From the NCBI RefSeq assembly GCF_026212465.1, contig NC_080059.1, positions 25,621,292-25,685,291 on the forward strand: DNA of 64,000 nucleotides, given 5' to 3'. Shown one piece after another: positions 1-13,671 of this stretch (position 1 is its first letter; each line of letters starts with the position of its first letter). The DNA is from Amaranthus tricolor. Its lineage: Eukaryota; Streptophyta; Magnoliopsida; Caryophyllales; Amaranthaceae. The position numbers were made by a program, and so were the translations under genes. The notes beneath the pieces were generated by a model. That model was not told where the DNA came from. It was given only the letters and a program-made list of their open reading frames with translations, and did no database searches.

Positions 1-3000
1 TTGATCATTGATCCTTGTTCATTCTTCATCGTTCATTCGTCATTGATCATTGATCCTTGTTCATTCTTCATCGTTCATTTGTCAATGACCATTAATCCTT
101 GTTCATTCTTCATCGTTCATTCTTCATAGATCCTTGTTCATTCTTCATCGTTCATTCGTCATTGACCATTAATCCTTGTTCATTGATCCTTGTTCATTCT
201 TCATTGATCATTGATCCTTGTTCATTCTTCATCGTTCATTCGTTATTGATCATTGATCCTTGTTCATTCTTCATCGTTCATTCGTCATTGACCATTACTC
301 CTTGTTCATTCTTCATCGTTCATTCTTCATTGATCATTGATCCTTGTTCATTCTTCATCGTTCATTCGTCATTGACCATTACTCCTTGTTCATTCTTCAT
401 CGTTCATTCGTCATTGATCATTGATCCTTGTTCATTCTTCATTGATCATTGATCCTTGTTCATTCTTCATCGTTCATTCGTCATTGATCATTGATCCTTG
501 TTCATTCTTCATCGTTCATTCGTCATTGACCATTACTCCTTGTTCATTCTTCATCGTTCATTCTTCATTGATCATTGATCCTTGTTCATTCTTCATCGTT
601 CATTCTTCTTTGATCATTGATCCTTGTTCATTCTTCATTGATCATTGATCCTTGTTCATTCTTCATCGTTCATTCTTCATTGACCATTGATCCTTGTTCA
701 TTCTTCATCGTTCATTCTTCATTGACCATTAATCCTTGTTCATTCTTCATCGATCATTCTTCATTGATCATTGTTCCTTGTTCATTCTTCATCGTTCATT
801 CGTCATTGATCATTGATCCTTGTTCATTCTTCATCGTTCATTCGTCATTGACCATTACTCCTTGTTCATTCTTCATCGTTCATTCTTCATTGATCATTGA
901 TCCTTGTTCATTCTTCATCGTTCATTCTTCTTTGATCATTGATCCTTGTTCATTCTTCATTGATCATTGATCCTTGTTCATTCTTCATCGTTCATTCGTC
1001 ATTGACCATTGATCCTTGTTCATTCTTCATCGTTCATTCTTCATTGACCATTAATCCTTGTTCATTCTTCATCGATCATTCTTCATTGATCATTGTTCCT
1101 TGTTCATTCTTCATCGTTCATTCTTCATTGATCATTGATCCTTGTTCATTCTTCATCGTTCATTCTTCATTGATCATTGATCCTTGTTCATTCTTCATCG
1201 TTCATTCGTCATTGATCATTGATCCTTGTTCATTCTTCATCGTTCATTCGTCATTGACCATTACTCCTTGTTCATTCTTCATCGTTCATTCTTCATTGAT
1301 CATTGATCCTTGTTCATTCTTCATCGTTCATTCGTCATTGATCATTGATCCTTATTCATTCTTCATCGTTCATTTTTCATTTATCATTGATCCTTGTTCA
1401 TTCTTCATCGTTCATTCTTCATTGATCATTGATCCTTGTTCATTCTTCATCGTTCATTCGTCATTGACCATTAATCCTTGTTCATTCTTCATCGTTCATT
1501 CTTCATTGATCATTGATCCTTGTTCATTCTTCATCGTTCATTCGTCATTGACCATTAATCCTTGTTCATTCTTCATCGTTCATTCTTCATTGATCATTGA
1601 ACCTTGTTCATTCTTCATCGTTCATTCTTCTTTGATCATTGATCCTTGTTCATTCTTCATTGATCATTGATCCTTGTTCATTCTTCATCGTTCATTCGTC
1701 ATTGATCATTGATCCTTGTTCATTCTTCATCGTTCATTCGTCATTGACCATTACTCCTTGTTCATTCTTCATCGTTCATTCTTCATTGACCATTGATCCT
1801 TGTTCATTCTTCATCGTTCATTCTTCATTGATCATTGATCCTTGTTCATTCTTCATCGTTCATTCGTCATTGATCATTGATCCTTATTCATTCTTCATCG
1901 TTCATTTTTCATTTATCATTGATCCTTGTTCATTCTTCATCGTTCATTCTTCATTGATCATTGATCCTTGTTCATTCTTCATCGTTCATTCGTCATTGAC
2001 CATTAATCCTTGTTCATTCTTCATCGTTCATTCTTCATTAATCATTGAACCTTGTTCATTCTTCATCGTTCATTCTTCATTGACCATTACTCCTTGTTCA
2101 TTCTTCATCGTTCATTCTTCATTGACCATTAATCCTTGTTCATTCTTCATTGATCATTGTTCCTTGTTCATTCTTCATCGTTCATTCTTCATTGATCATT
2201 GATCCTTGTTCATTCTTCATCGTTCATTCTTCATTGATCATTGATCCTTGTTCATTCTTCATCGTTCATTCGTCATTGACCATTAATCCTTGTTCATTCT
2301 TCATCGTTCATTCTTCATTAATCATTGAACCTTGTTCATTCTTCATCGTTCATTCTTCATTGACCATTGATCCTTGTTCATTCTTCATCGTTCATTCTTC
2401 ATTGACCATTAATCCTTGTTCATTCTTCATTGATCATTGTTCCTTGTTCATTCTTCATCGTTCATTCTTCATTGATCATTGATCCTTGTTCATTCTTCAT
2501 CGTTCATTCTTCATTGATCATTGATCCTTGTTCATTCTTCATCGTTCATTCGTCATTGATCATTGATCCTTGTTCATTCTTCATCGTTCATTCGTCATTG
2601 ACCATTACTCCTTGTTCATTCTTCATCGTTCATTCTTCATTGATCATTGATCCTTGTTCATTCTTCATCGTTCATTCGTCATTGATCATTGATCCTTATT
2701 CATTCTTCATCGTTCATTTTTCATTTATCATTGATCCTTGTTCATTCTTCATCGTTCATTCTTCATTGATCATTGATCCTTGTTCATTCTTCATCGTTCA
2801 TTCGTCATTGACCATTAATCCTTGTTCATTCTTCATCGTTCATTCTTCATTGATCATTGATCCTTGTTTATTCTTCATCGTTCATTCGTCATTGACCATT
2901 AATCCTTGTTCATTCTTCATCGTTCATTCTTCATTGATCATTGAACCTTGTTCATTCTTCATCGTTCATTCTTCTTTGATCATTGATCCTTGTTCATTCT

Positions 3001-5639
3001 TCATTGATCATTGATCCTTGTTCATTCTTCATCGTTCATTCGTCATTGATCATTGATCCTTGTTCATTCTTCATCGTTCATTCGTAATTGATCATTGATC
3101 CTTGTTCATTCTTCATCGTTCATTCATCATTGACCATTAATCCTTGTTCATTCTTCATCGTTCATTCTTCATTGATCATTGATCCTTGTTCATTCTTCAT
3201 CGTTCATTCGTCATTGACCATTAATCCTTGTTCATTCTTCATCGTTCATTCTTCATTGATCATTGATCCTTGTTCATTCTTCATCGTTCATTCTTCTTTG
3301 ATCATTGATCCTTGTTCATTCTTCATCGTTCATTCGTCATTGATCATTGATCCTTGTTCATTCTTCATCGTTCATTCGTCATTGATCATTGATCCTTGTT
3401 CATTCTTCATCGTTCATTCGTCATTGACCATTACTCCTTGTTCATTCTTCATCGTTCATTCTTCATTGATCATTGATCCTTGTTCATTCTTCATCGTTCA
3501 TTCGTCATTGATCATTGATCCTTATTCATTCTTCATCGTTCATTTTTCATTTATCATTGATCCTTGTTCATTCTTCATCGTTCATTCTTCATTGATCATT
3601 GATCCTTGTTCATTCTTCATCGTTCATTCGTCATTGACCATTAATCCTTGTTCATTCTTCATCGTTCATTCTTCATTAATCATTGAACCTTGTTCATTCT
3701 TCATCGTTCATTCTTCTTTGATCATTGATCCTTGTTCATTCTTCATTGATCATTGATCCTTGTTCATTCTTCATCGTTCATTCGTCATTGATCATTGATC
3801 CTTGTTCATTCTTCATCGTTCATTCTTCATTGATCATTGATCCTTGTTCATTCTTCATCGTTCATTCGTCATTGATCATTGATCCTTGTTCATTCTTCAT
3901 CGTTCTGTCGTCATTGACCATTACTCCTTGTTCATTCTTCATCGTTCATTCGTCATTGATCATTGATCCTTGTTCATTCTTCATCGTTCATTCGTCATTG
4001 ATCATTGATCCTTGTTCATTCTTCATCGTTCATTTGTCAATGACCATTAATCCTTGTTCATTCTTCATCGTTCATTCTTCATAGATCCTTGTTCATTCTT
4101 CATCGTTCATTCGTCATTGACCATTAATCCTTGTTCATTGATCCTTGTTCATTCTTCATTGATCATTGATCCTTGTTCATTCTTCATCGTTCATTCGTCA
4201 TTGATCATTGATCCTTGTTCATTCTTCATCGTTCATTCGTCATTGACCATTACTCCTTGTTCATTCTTCATCGTTCATTCTTCATTGATCATTGATCCTT
4301 GTTCATTCTTCATCGTTCATTCGTCATTGACCATTACTCCTTGTTCATTCTTCATCGTTCATTCGTCATTGATCATTGATCCTTGTTCATTCTTCATTGA
4401 TCATTGATCCTTGTTCATTCTTCATCGTTCATTCGTCATTGATCATTGATCCTTGTTCATTCTTCATCGTTCATTCGTCATTGACCATTACTCCTTGTTC
4501 ATTCTTCATCGTTCATTCTTCATTGATCATTGATCCTTGTTCATTCTTCATCGTTCATTCTTCTTTGATCATTGATCCTTGTTCATTCTTCATTGATCAT
4601 TGATCCTTGTTCATTCTTCATCGTTCATTCTTCATTGACCATTGATCCTTGTTCATTCTTCATCGTTCATTCTTCATTGACCATTAATCCTTGTTCATTC
4701 TTCATCGATCATTCTTCATTGATCATTGTTCCTTGTTCATTCTTCATCGTTCATTCGTCATTGATCATTGATCCTTGATCATTGATCCTTGTTCATTCTT
4801 CATCGTTCATTCGTCATTGACCATTACTCCTTGTTCATTCTTCATCGTTCATTCTTCATTGATCATTGATCCTTGTTCATTCTTCATCGTTCATTCTTCT
4901 TTGATCATTGATCCTTGTTCATTCTTCATTGATCATTGATCCTTGTTCATTCTTCATCGTTCATTCGTCATTGACCATTGATCCTTGTTCATTCTTCATC
5001 GTTCATTCTTCATTGACCATTAATCCTTGTTCATTCTTCATCGATCATTCTTCATTGATCATTGTTCCTTGTTCATTCTTCATCGTTCATTCTTCATTGA
5101 TCATTGATCCTTGTTCATTCTTCATCGTTCATTCTTCATTGATCATTGATCCTTGTTCATTCTTCATCGTTCATTCGTCATTGATCATTGATCCTTGTTC
5201 ATTCTTCATCGTTCATTCGTCATTGACCATTACTCCTTGTTCATTCTTCATCGTTCATTCTTCATTGATCATTGATCCTTGTTCATTCTTCATCGTTCAT
5301 TCGTCATTGATCATTGATCCTTATTCATTCTTCATCGTTCATTTTTCATTTATCATTGATCCTTGTTCATTCTTCATCGTTCATTCTTCATTGATCATTG
5401 ATCCTTGTTCATTCTTCATCGTTCATTCGTCATTGACCATTAATCCTTGTTCATTCTTCATCGTTCATTCTTCTTTGATCATTGATCCTTGTTCATTCTT
5501 CATCGTTCATTCGTCATTGACCATTAATCCTTGTTTATTCTTCATCGTTCATTCTTCATTGATCATTGAACCTTGTTCATTCTTCATCGTTCATTCTTCT
5601 TTGATCATTGATCCTTGTTCATTCTTCATTGATCATTGA
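1..5639 (+). repeat. Higher-order satellite duplication, about 1.6 kb, spaced about 3.96 kb
   Basis: The satellite from roughly base 70 to 1670 recurs at roughly 4025-5639. The same ordered variants appear, including the odd CATAGATCC monomer near 122 and 4081 and the 28-bp monomers. The offset is 3,955 bp through about 4778. After that it is 3,969 bp, because the second copy has a local 14-bp change around 4765-4792, where a TTGATCATTGATCC sub-unit is repeated. This is block duplication inside the array, best explained by unequal exchange. Confidence 0.8.
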
Positions 5640-5908
5640 TCCTTGTTCATTCTTCATCGTTCATTCGTCATTGATCATTGATCCTTGTTCATTCTTCATC
5701 GTTCATTCTTCATTGATCATTGATCCTTGTTCATTCTTCATCGTTCATTCGTCATTGATCATTGATCCTTGTTCATTCTTCATCGTTCATTCGTCATTGA
5801 CCATTACTCCTTCTTCATTCTTCATCGTTCATTCTTCATTGATCATTGATCCTTGTTCATTCTTCATCGTTCATTCTTCTTTGATCATTTATCCTTGTTC
5901 ATTCTTCA

Positions 5909-8900
5909 TTGATCATTGATCCTTGTTCATTCTTCATCGTTCATTCTTCATTGACCATTGATCCTTGTTCATTCTTCATCGTTCATTCTTCATTGACCAT
6001 TAATCCTTGTTCATTCTTCATCGATCATTCTTCATTGATCATTGTTCCTTGTTCATTCTTCATCGTTCATTCTTCATTGATCATTGATCCTTGTTCATTC
6101 TTCATCGTTCATTCTTCATTGATCATTGATCCTTGTTCATTCTTCATCGTTCATTCGTCATTGATCATTGATCCTTGTTCATTCTTCATCGTTCATTCGT
6201 CATTGACCATTACTCCTTGTTCATTCTTCATCGTTCATTCTTCATTGATCATTGATCCTTGTTCATTCTTCATCGTTCATTCGTCATTGATCATTGATCC
6301 TTATTCATTCTTCATCGTTCATTTTTCATTTATCATTGATCCTTGTTCATTCTTCATCGTTCATTCTTCATTGATCATTGATCCTTGTTCATTCTTCATC
6401 GTTCATTCGTCATTGACCATTAATCCTTGTTCTTTCTTCATCGTTCATTCTTCATTGATCATTGATCCTTGTTCATTCTTCATCGTTCATTCGTCATTGA
6501 CCATTAATCCTTGTTCATTCTTCATCGTTCATTCTTCATTGATCATTGAACCTTGTTCATTCTTCATCGTTCATTCTTCTTTGATCATTGATCCTTGTTC
6601 ATTCTTCATTGATCATTGATCCTTGTTCATTCTTCATCGTTCATTCGTCATTGATCATTGATCCTTGTTCATTCTTCATCGTTCATTCGTAATTGATCAT
6701 TGATCCTTGTTCATTCTTCATCGTTCATTCATCATTGACCATTAATCCTTGTTCATTCTTCATCGTTCATTCTTCTTTGATCATTGATCCTTGTTCATTC
6801 TTCATTGATCATTGATCCTTGTTCATTCTTCATCGTTCATTCTTCATTGACCATTGATCCTTGTTCATTCTTCATCGTTCATTCTTCATTGACCATTAAT
6901 CCTTGTTCATTCTTCATCGATCATTCTTCATTGATCATTGTTCCTTGTTCATTCTTCATCGTTCATTCGTCATTGATCATTGATCCTTGTTCATTCTTCA
7001 TCGTTCATTCGTCATTGACCATTACTCCTTGTTCATTCTTCATCGTTCATTCTTCATTGATCATTGATCCTTGTTCATTCTTCATCGTTCATTCTTCTTT
7101 GATCATTGATCCTTGTTCATTCTTCATTGATCATTGATCCTTGTTCATTCTTCATCGTTCATTCGTCATTGACCATTGATCCTTGTTCATTCTTCATCGT
7201 TCATTCTTCATTGACCATTAATCCTTGTTCATTCTTCATCGATCATTCTTCATTGATCATTGATCCTTGTTCATTCTTCATCGTTCATTCGTCATTGACC
7301 ATTAATCCTTGTTTATTCTTCATCGTTCATTCGTCATTGACCATTACTCCTTGTTCATTCTTCATCGTTCATTCTTCATTGATCATTGATCCTTGTTCAT
7401 TCTTCATCGTTCATTCTTCTTTGATCATTTATCCTTGTTCATTCTTCATTGATCATTGATCCTTGTTCATTCTTCATCGTTCATTCTTCATTGACCATTG
7501 ATCCTTGTTCATTCTTCATCGTTCATTCTTCATTGACCATTAATCCTTGTTCATTCTTCATCGATCATTCTTCATTGATCATTGTTCCTTGTTCATTCTT
7601 CATCGTTCATTCTTCATTGATCATTGATCCTTGTTCATTCTTCATCGTTCATTCTTCATTGATCATTGATCCTTGTTCATTCTTCATCGTTCATTCGTCA
7701 TTGATCATTGATCCTTGTTCATTCTTCATCGTTCATTCGTCATTGACCATTACTCCTTGTTCATTCTTCATCGTTCATTCTTCATTGATCATTGATCCTT
7801 GTTCATTCTTCATCGTTCATTCGTCATTGATCATTGATCCTTATTCATTCTTCATCGTTCATTTTTCATTTATCATTGATCCTTGTTCATTCTTCATCGT
7901 TCATTCTTCATTGATCATTGATCCTTGTTCATTCTTCATCGTTCATTCGTCATTGACCATTAATCCTTGTTCTTTCTTCATCGTTCATTCTTCATTGATC
8001 ATTGATCCTTGTTCATTCTTCATCGTTCATTCGTCATTGACCATTAATCCTTGTTCATTCTTCATCGTTCATTCTTCATTGATCATTGAACCTTGTTCAT
8101 TCTTCATCGTTCATTCTTCTTTGATCATTGATCCTTGTTCATTCTTCATTGATCATTGATCCTTGTTCATTCTTCATCGTTCATTCGTCATTGATCATTG
8201 ATCCTTGTTCATTCTTCATCGTTCATTCGTAATTGATCATTGATCCTTGTTCATTCTTCATCGTTCATTCATCATTGACCATTAATCCTTGTTCATTCTT
8301 CATCGTTCATTCTTCTTTGATCATTGATCCTTGTTCATTCTTCATTGATCATTGATCCTTGTTCATTCTTCATCGTTCATTCTTCATTGACCATTGATCC
8401 TTGTTCATTCTTCATCGTTCATTCTTCATTGACCATTAATCCTTGTTCATTCTTCATCGATCATTCTTCATTGATCATTGTTCCTTGTTCATTCTTCATC
8501 GTTCATTCGTCATTGATCATTGATCCTTGTTCATTCTTCATCGTTCATTCGTCATTGACCATTACTCCTTGTTCATTCTTCATCGTTCATTCTTCATTGA
8601 TCATTGATCCTTGTTCATTCTTCATCGTTCATTCGTCATTGATCATTGATCCTTATTCATTCTTCATCGTTCATTTTTCATTTATCATTGATCCTTGTTC
8701 ATTCTTCATCGTTCATTCTTCATTGATCATTGATCCTTGTTCATTCTTCATCGTTCATTCGTCATTGACCATTACTCCTTGTTCATTCTTCATCGTTCAT
8801 TCGTCATTGATCATTGATCCTTGTTCATTCTTCATTGATCATTGATCCTTGTTCATTCTTCATCGTTCATTCGTCATTGATCATTGATCCTTGTTCATTC

Positions 8901-11900
8901 TTCATCGTTCATTCGTCATTGATCATTGATCCTTGTTCATTCTTCATCGTTCATTCGTAATTGATCATTGATCCTTGTTCATTCTTCATCGTTCATTCAT
9001 CATTGACCATTAATCCTTGTTCATTCTTCATCGTTCATTCTTCTTTGATCATTGATCCTTGTTCATTCTTCATTGATCATTGATCCTTGTTCATTCTTCA
9101 TCGTTTATTCTTCATTGACCATTGATCCTTGTTCATTCTTCATCGTTCATTCTTCATTGACCATTAATCCTTGTTCATTCTTCATCGATCATTCTTCATT
9201 GATCATTGTTCCTTGTTCATTCTTCATCGTTCATTCGTCATTGATCATTGATCCTTGTTCATTCTTCATCGTTCATTCGTCATTGACCATTACTCCTTGT
9301 TCATTCTTCATCGTTCATTCTTCATTGATCATTGTTCCTTGTTCATTCTTCATCGTTCATTCTTCATTGATCATTGATCCTTGTTCATTCTTCATCGTTC
9401 ATTCTTCATTGATCATTGATCCTTGTTCATTCTTCATCGTTCATTCGTCATTGATCATTGATCCTTGTTCATTCTTCATCGTTCATTCGTCATTGACCAT
9501 TACTCCTTGTTCATTCTTCATCGATCATTCTTCATTGATCATTGTTCCTTGTTCATTCTTCATCGTTCATTCTTCATTGATCATTGATCCTTGTTCATTC
9601 TTCATCGTTCATTCTTCATTGATCATTGATCCTTGTTCATTCTTCATCGTTCATTCGTCATTGATCATTGATCCTTATTCATTCTTCATCGTTCATTTTT
9701 CATTTATCATTGATCCTTGTTCATTCTTCATCGTTCATTCTTCATTGATCATTGATCCTTGTTCATTCTTCATCGTTCATTCGTCATTGACCATTAATCC
9801 TTGTTCATTCTTCATCGTTCATTCTTCATTGATCATTGATCCTTGTTCATTCTTCATCGTTCATTCGTCATTGACCATTAATCCTTGTTTAGTCTTCATC
9901 GTTCATTCTTCATTGATCATTGAACCTTGTTCATTCTTCATCGTTCATTCTTCTTTGATCATTGATCCTTGTTCATTCTTCATTGATCATTGATCCTTGT
10001 TCATTCTTCATCGTTCATTCGTCATTGATCATTGATCCTTGTTCATTCTTCATCGTTCATTCTTCATTGATCATTGATCCTTGTTCATTCTTCATCGTTC
10101 ATTCGTCATTGATCATTGATCCTTGTTCATTCTTCATCGTTCATTCGTCATTGACCATTACTCCTTGTTCATTCTTCATCGTTCATTCTTCATTGATCAT
10201 TGATCCTTGTTCATTCTTCATCGTTCATTCTTCTTTGATCATTTATCCTTGTTCATTCTTCATTGATCATTGATCCTTGTTCATTCTTCATCGTTCATTC
10301 GTCATTGATCATTGATCCTTGTTCATTCTTCATCGTTCATTCGTAATTGATCATTGATCCTTGTTCATTCTTCATCGTTCATTCATCATTGACCATTAAT
10401 CCTTGTTCATTCTTCATCGTTCATTCTTCTTTGATCATTGATCCTTGTTCATTCTTCATTGATCATTGATCCTTGTTCATTCTTCATCGTTTATTCTTCA
10501 TTGACCATTGATCCTTGTTCATTCTTCATCGTTCATTCTTCATTGACCATTAATCCTTGTTCATTCTTCATCGATCATTCTTCATTGATCATTGTTCCTT
10601 GTTCATTCTTCATCGTTCATTCGTCATTGATCATTGATCCTTGTTCATTCTTCATCGTTCATTCGTCATTGACCATTACTCCTTGTTCATTCTTCATCGT
10701 TCATTCTTCATTGATCATTGTTCCTTGTTCATTCTTCATCGTTCATTCTTCATTGATCATTGATCCTTGTTCATTCTTCATCGTTCATTCTTCATTGATC
10801 ATTGATCCTTGTTCATTCTTCATCGTTCATTCGTCATTGATCATTGATCCTTGTTCATTCTTCATCGTTCATTCGTCATTGACCATTACTCCTTGTTCAT
10901 TCTTCATCGATCATTCTTCATTGATCATTGTTCCTTGTTCATTCTTCATCGTTCATTCTTCATTGATCATTGATCCTTGTTCATTCTTCATCGTTCATTC
11001 TTCATTGATCATTGATCCTTGTTCATTCTTCATCGTTCATTCGTCATTGATCATTGATCCTTATTCATTCTTCATCGTTCATTTTTCATTTATCATTGAT
11101 CCTTGTTCATTCTTCATCGTTCATTCTTCATTGATCATTGATCCTTGTTCATTCTTCATCGTTCATTCGTCATTGACCATTAATCCTTGTTCATTCTTCA
11201 TCGTTCATTCTTCATTGATCATTGATCCTTGTTCATTCTTCATCGTTCATTCGTCATTGACCATTAATCCTTGTTTAGTCTTCATCGTTCATTCTTCATT
11301 GATCATTGAACCTTGTTCATTCTTCATCGTTCATTCTTCTTTGATCATTGATCCTTGTTCATTCTTCATTGATCATTGATCCTTGTTCATTCTTCATCGT
11401 TCATTCGTCATTGATCATTGATCCTTGTTCATTCTTCATCGTTCATTCTTCATTGATCATTGATCCTTGTTCATTCTTCATCGTTCATTCGTCATTGATC
11501 ATTGATCCTTGTTCATTCTTCATCGTTCATTCGTCATTGACCATTACTCCTTGTTCATTCTTCATCGTTCATTCTTCATTGATCATTGATCCTTGTTCAT
11601 TCTTCATCGTTCATTCTTCTTTGATCATTTATCCTTGTTCATTCTTCATTGATCATTGATCCTTGTTCATTCTTCATCGTTCATTCTTCATTGACCATTG
11701 ATCCTTGTTCATTCTTCATCGTTCATTCTTCATTGACCATTAATCCTTGTTCATTCTTCATCGATCATTCTTCATTGATCATTGTTCCTTGTTCATTCTT
11801 CATCGTTCATTCTTCATTGATCATTGATCCTTGTTCATTCTTCATCGTTCATTCTTCATTGATCATTGATCCTTGTTCATTCTTCATCGTTCATTCGTCA

Positions 11901-12505
11901 TTGATCATTGATCCTTGTTCATTCTTCATCGTTCATTCGTCATTGACCATTACTCCTTGTTCATTCTTCATCGTTCATTCTTCATTGATCATTGATCCTT
12001 GTTCATTCTTCATCGTTCATTCGTCATTGATCATTGATCCTTATTCATTCTTCATCGTTCATTTTTCATTTATCATTGATCCTTGTTCATTCTTCATCGT
12101 TCATTCTTCATTGATCATTGATCCTTGTTCATTCTTCATCGTTCATTCGTCATTGACCATTAATCCTTGTTCTTTCTTCATCGTTCATTCTTCATTGATC
12201 ATTGATCCTTGTTCATTCTTCATCGTTCATTCGTCATTGACCATTAATCCTTGTTCATTCTTCATCGTTCATTCTTCATTGATCATTGAACCTTGTTCAT
12301 TCTTCATCGTTCATTCTTCTTTGATCATTGATCCTTGTTCATTCTTCATTGATCATTGATCCTTGTTCATTCTTCATCGTTCATTCGTCATTGATCATTG
12401 ATCCTTGTTCATTCTTCATCGTTCATTCGTAATTGATCATTGATCCTTGTTCATTCTTCATCGTTCATTCATCATTGACCATTAATCCTTGTTCATTCTT
12501 TATCG
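5909..12505 (+). repeat. Higher-order satellite block in three copies
   Basis: A block of about 850 bp starting near 5909 recurs near 7449 (+1,540 bp) and near 11649 (+5,740 bp). The shared diagnostic variants are CATTTATCC just before the block, TTGTTCTTTC in its second half (near 6428, 7968 and 12168), and the GTAATTGATC and CATCATTGACC monomers at its end. All offsets are multiples of 14 bp. Confidence 0.8.
9052..11659 (+). repeat. Adjacent 1,386-bp higher-order satellite duplication
   Basis: Bases 9052-10273 and 10438-11659 appear identical at an offset of 1,386 bp (33 x 42). Both carry the private variants TCGTTTATTC (near 9103 and 10489) and TTGTTTAGTC (near 9887 and 11273). Two back-to-back copies with shared private mutations indicate a recent tandem duplication of the whole block. 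Confidence 0.85.
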
Positions 12506-13671
12506 TTCATTCTTCATTGATCATTGATCCTTGTTCATTCTTCATCGTTCATTCGTCATTGACCATTAATCCTTGTTCATTCTTCATCGTTCATTCTTCA
12601 TTGATCATTAATCCTTGTTCATTCTTCATCGTTCATTCTTCTTTGATCATTGATCCTTGTTCATTCTTCATTGATCATTGATCCTTGTTCATTCTTCATC
12701 GTTCATTCTTCATTGACCATTGATCCTTGTTCATTCTTCATCGTTCATTCTTCATTGACCATTAATCCTTGTTCATTCTTCATCGATCATTCTTCATTGA
12801 TCATTGTTCCTTGTTCATTCTTCATCGTTCATTCGTCATTGATCATTGATCCTTGTTCATTCTTCATCGTTCATTCGTCATTGATCATTGATCCTTGTTC
12901 ATTCTTCATCGTTCATTCTTCATTGATCATTGATCCTTGTTCATTCTTCATCGTTCATTCGTCATTGATCATTGATCCTTGTTCATTCTTCATCGTTCAT
13001 TCGTCATTGACCATTACTCCTTGTTCATTCTTCATCGTTCATTCTTCATTGATCATTGATCCTTGTTCATTCTTCATCGTTCATTCGTCATTGATCATTG
13101 ATCCTTATTCATTCTTCATCGTTCATTTTTCATTTATCATTAATCCTTGTTCATTCTTCATCGTTCATTCTTCATTGATCATTGATCCTTGTTCATTCTT
13201 CATCGTTCATTCGTCATTGACCATTAATCCTTGTTCATTCTTCATCGTTCATTCTTCATTGATCATTGATCCTTGTTCATTCTTCATCGTTCATTCGTCA
13301 TTGATCATTGATCCTTGTTCATTCTTCATCGTTCATTCGTCATTGACCATTACTCCTTGTTCATTCTTCATCGTTCATTCTTCATTGATCATTGATCCTT
13401 GTTCATTCTTCATCGTTCATTCGTCATTGATCATTGATCCTTATTCATTCTTCATCGTTCATTTTTCATTTATCATTAATCCTTGTTCATTCTTCATCGT
13501 TCATTCTTCATTGATCATTGATCCTTGTTCATTCTTCATCGTTCATTCGTCATTGACCATTAATCCTTGTTCATTCTTCATCGTTCATTCTTCATTGATC
13601 ATTGAACCTTGTTCATTCTTCATCGTTCATTCTTCTTTGATCATTGATCCTTGTTCATTCTTCATTGATCA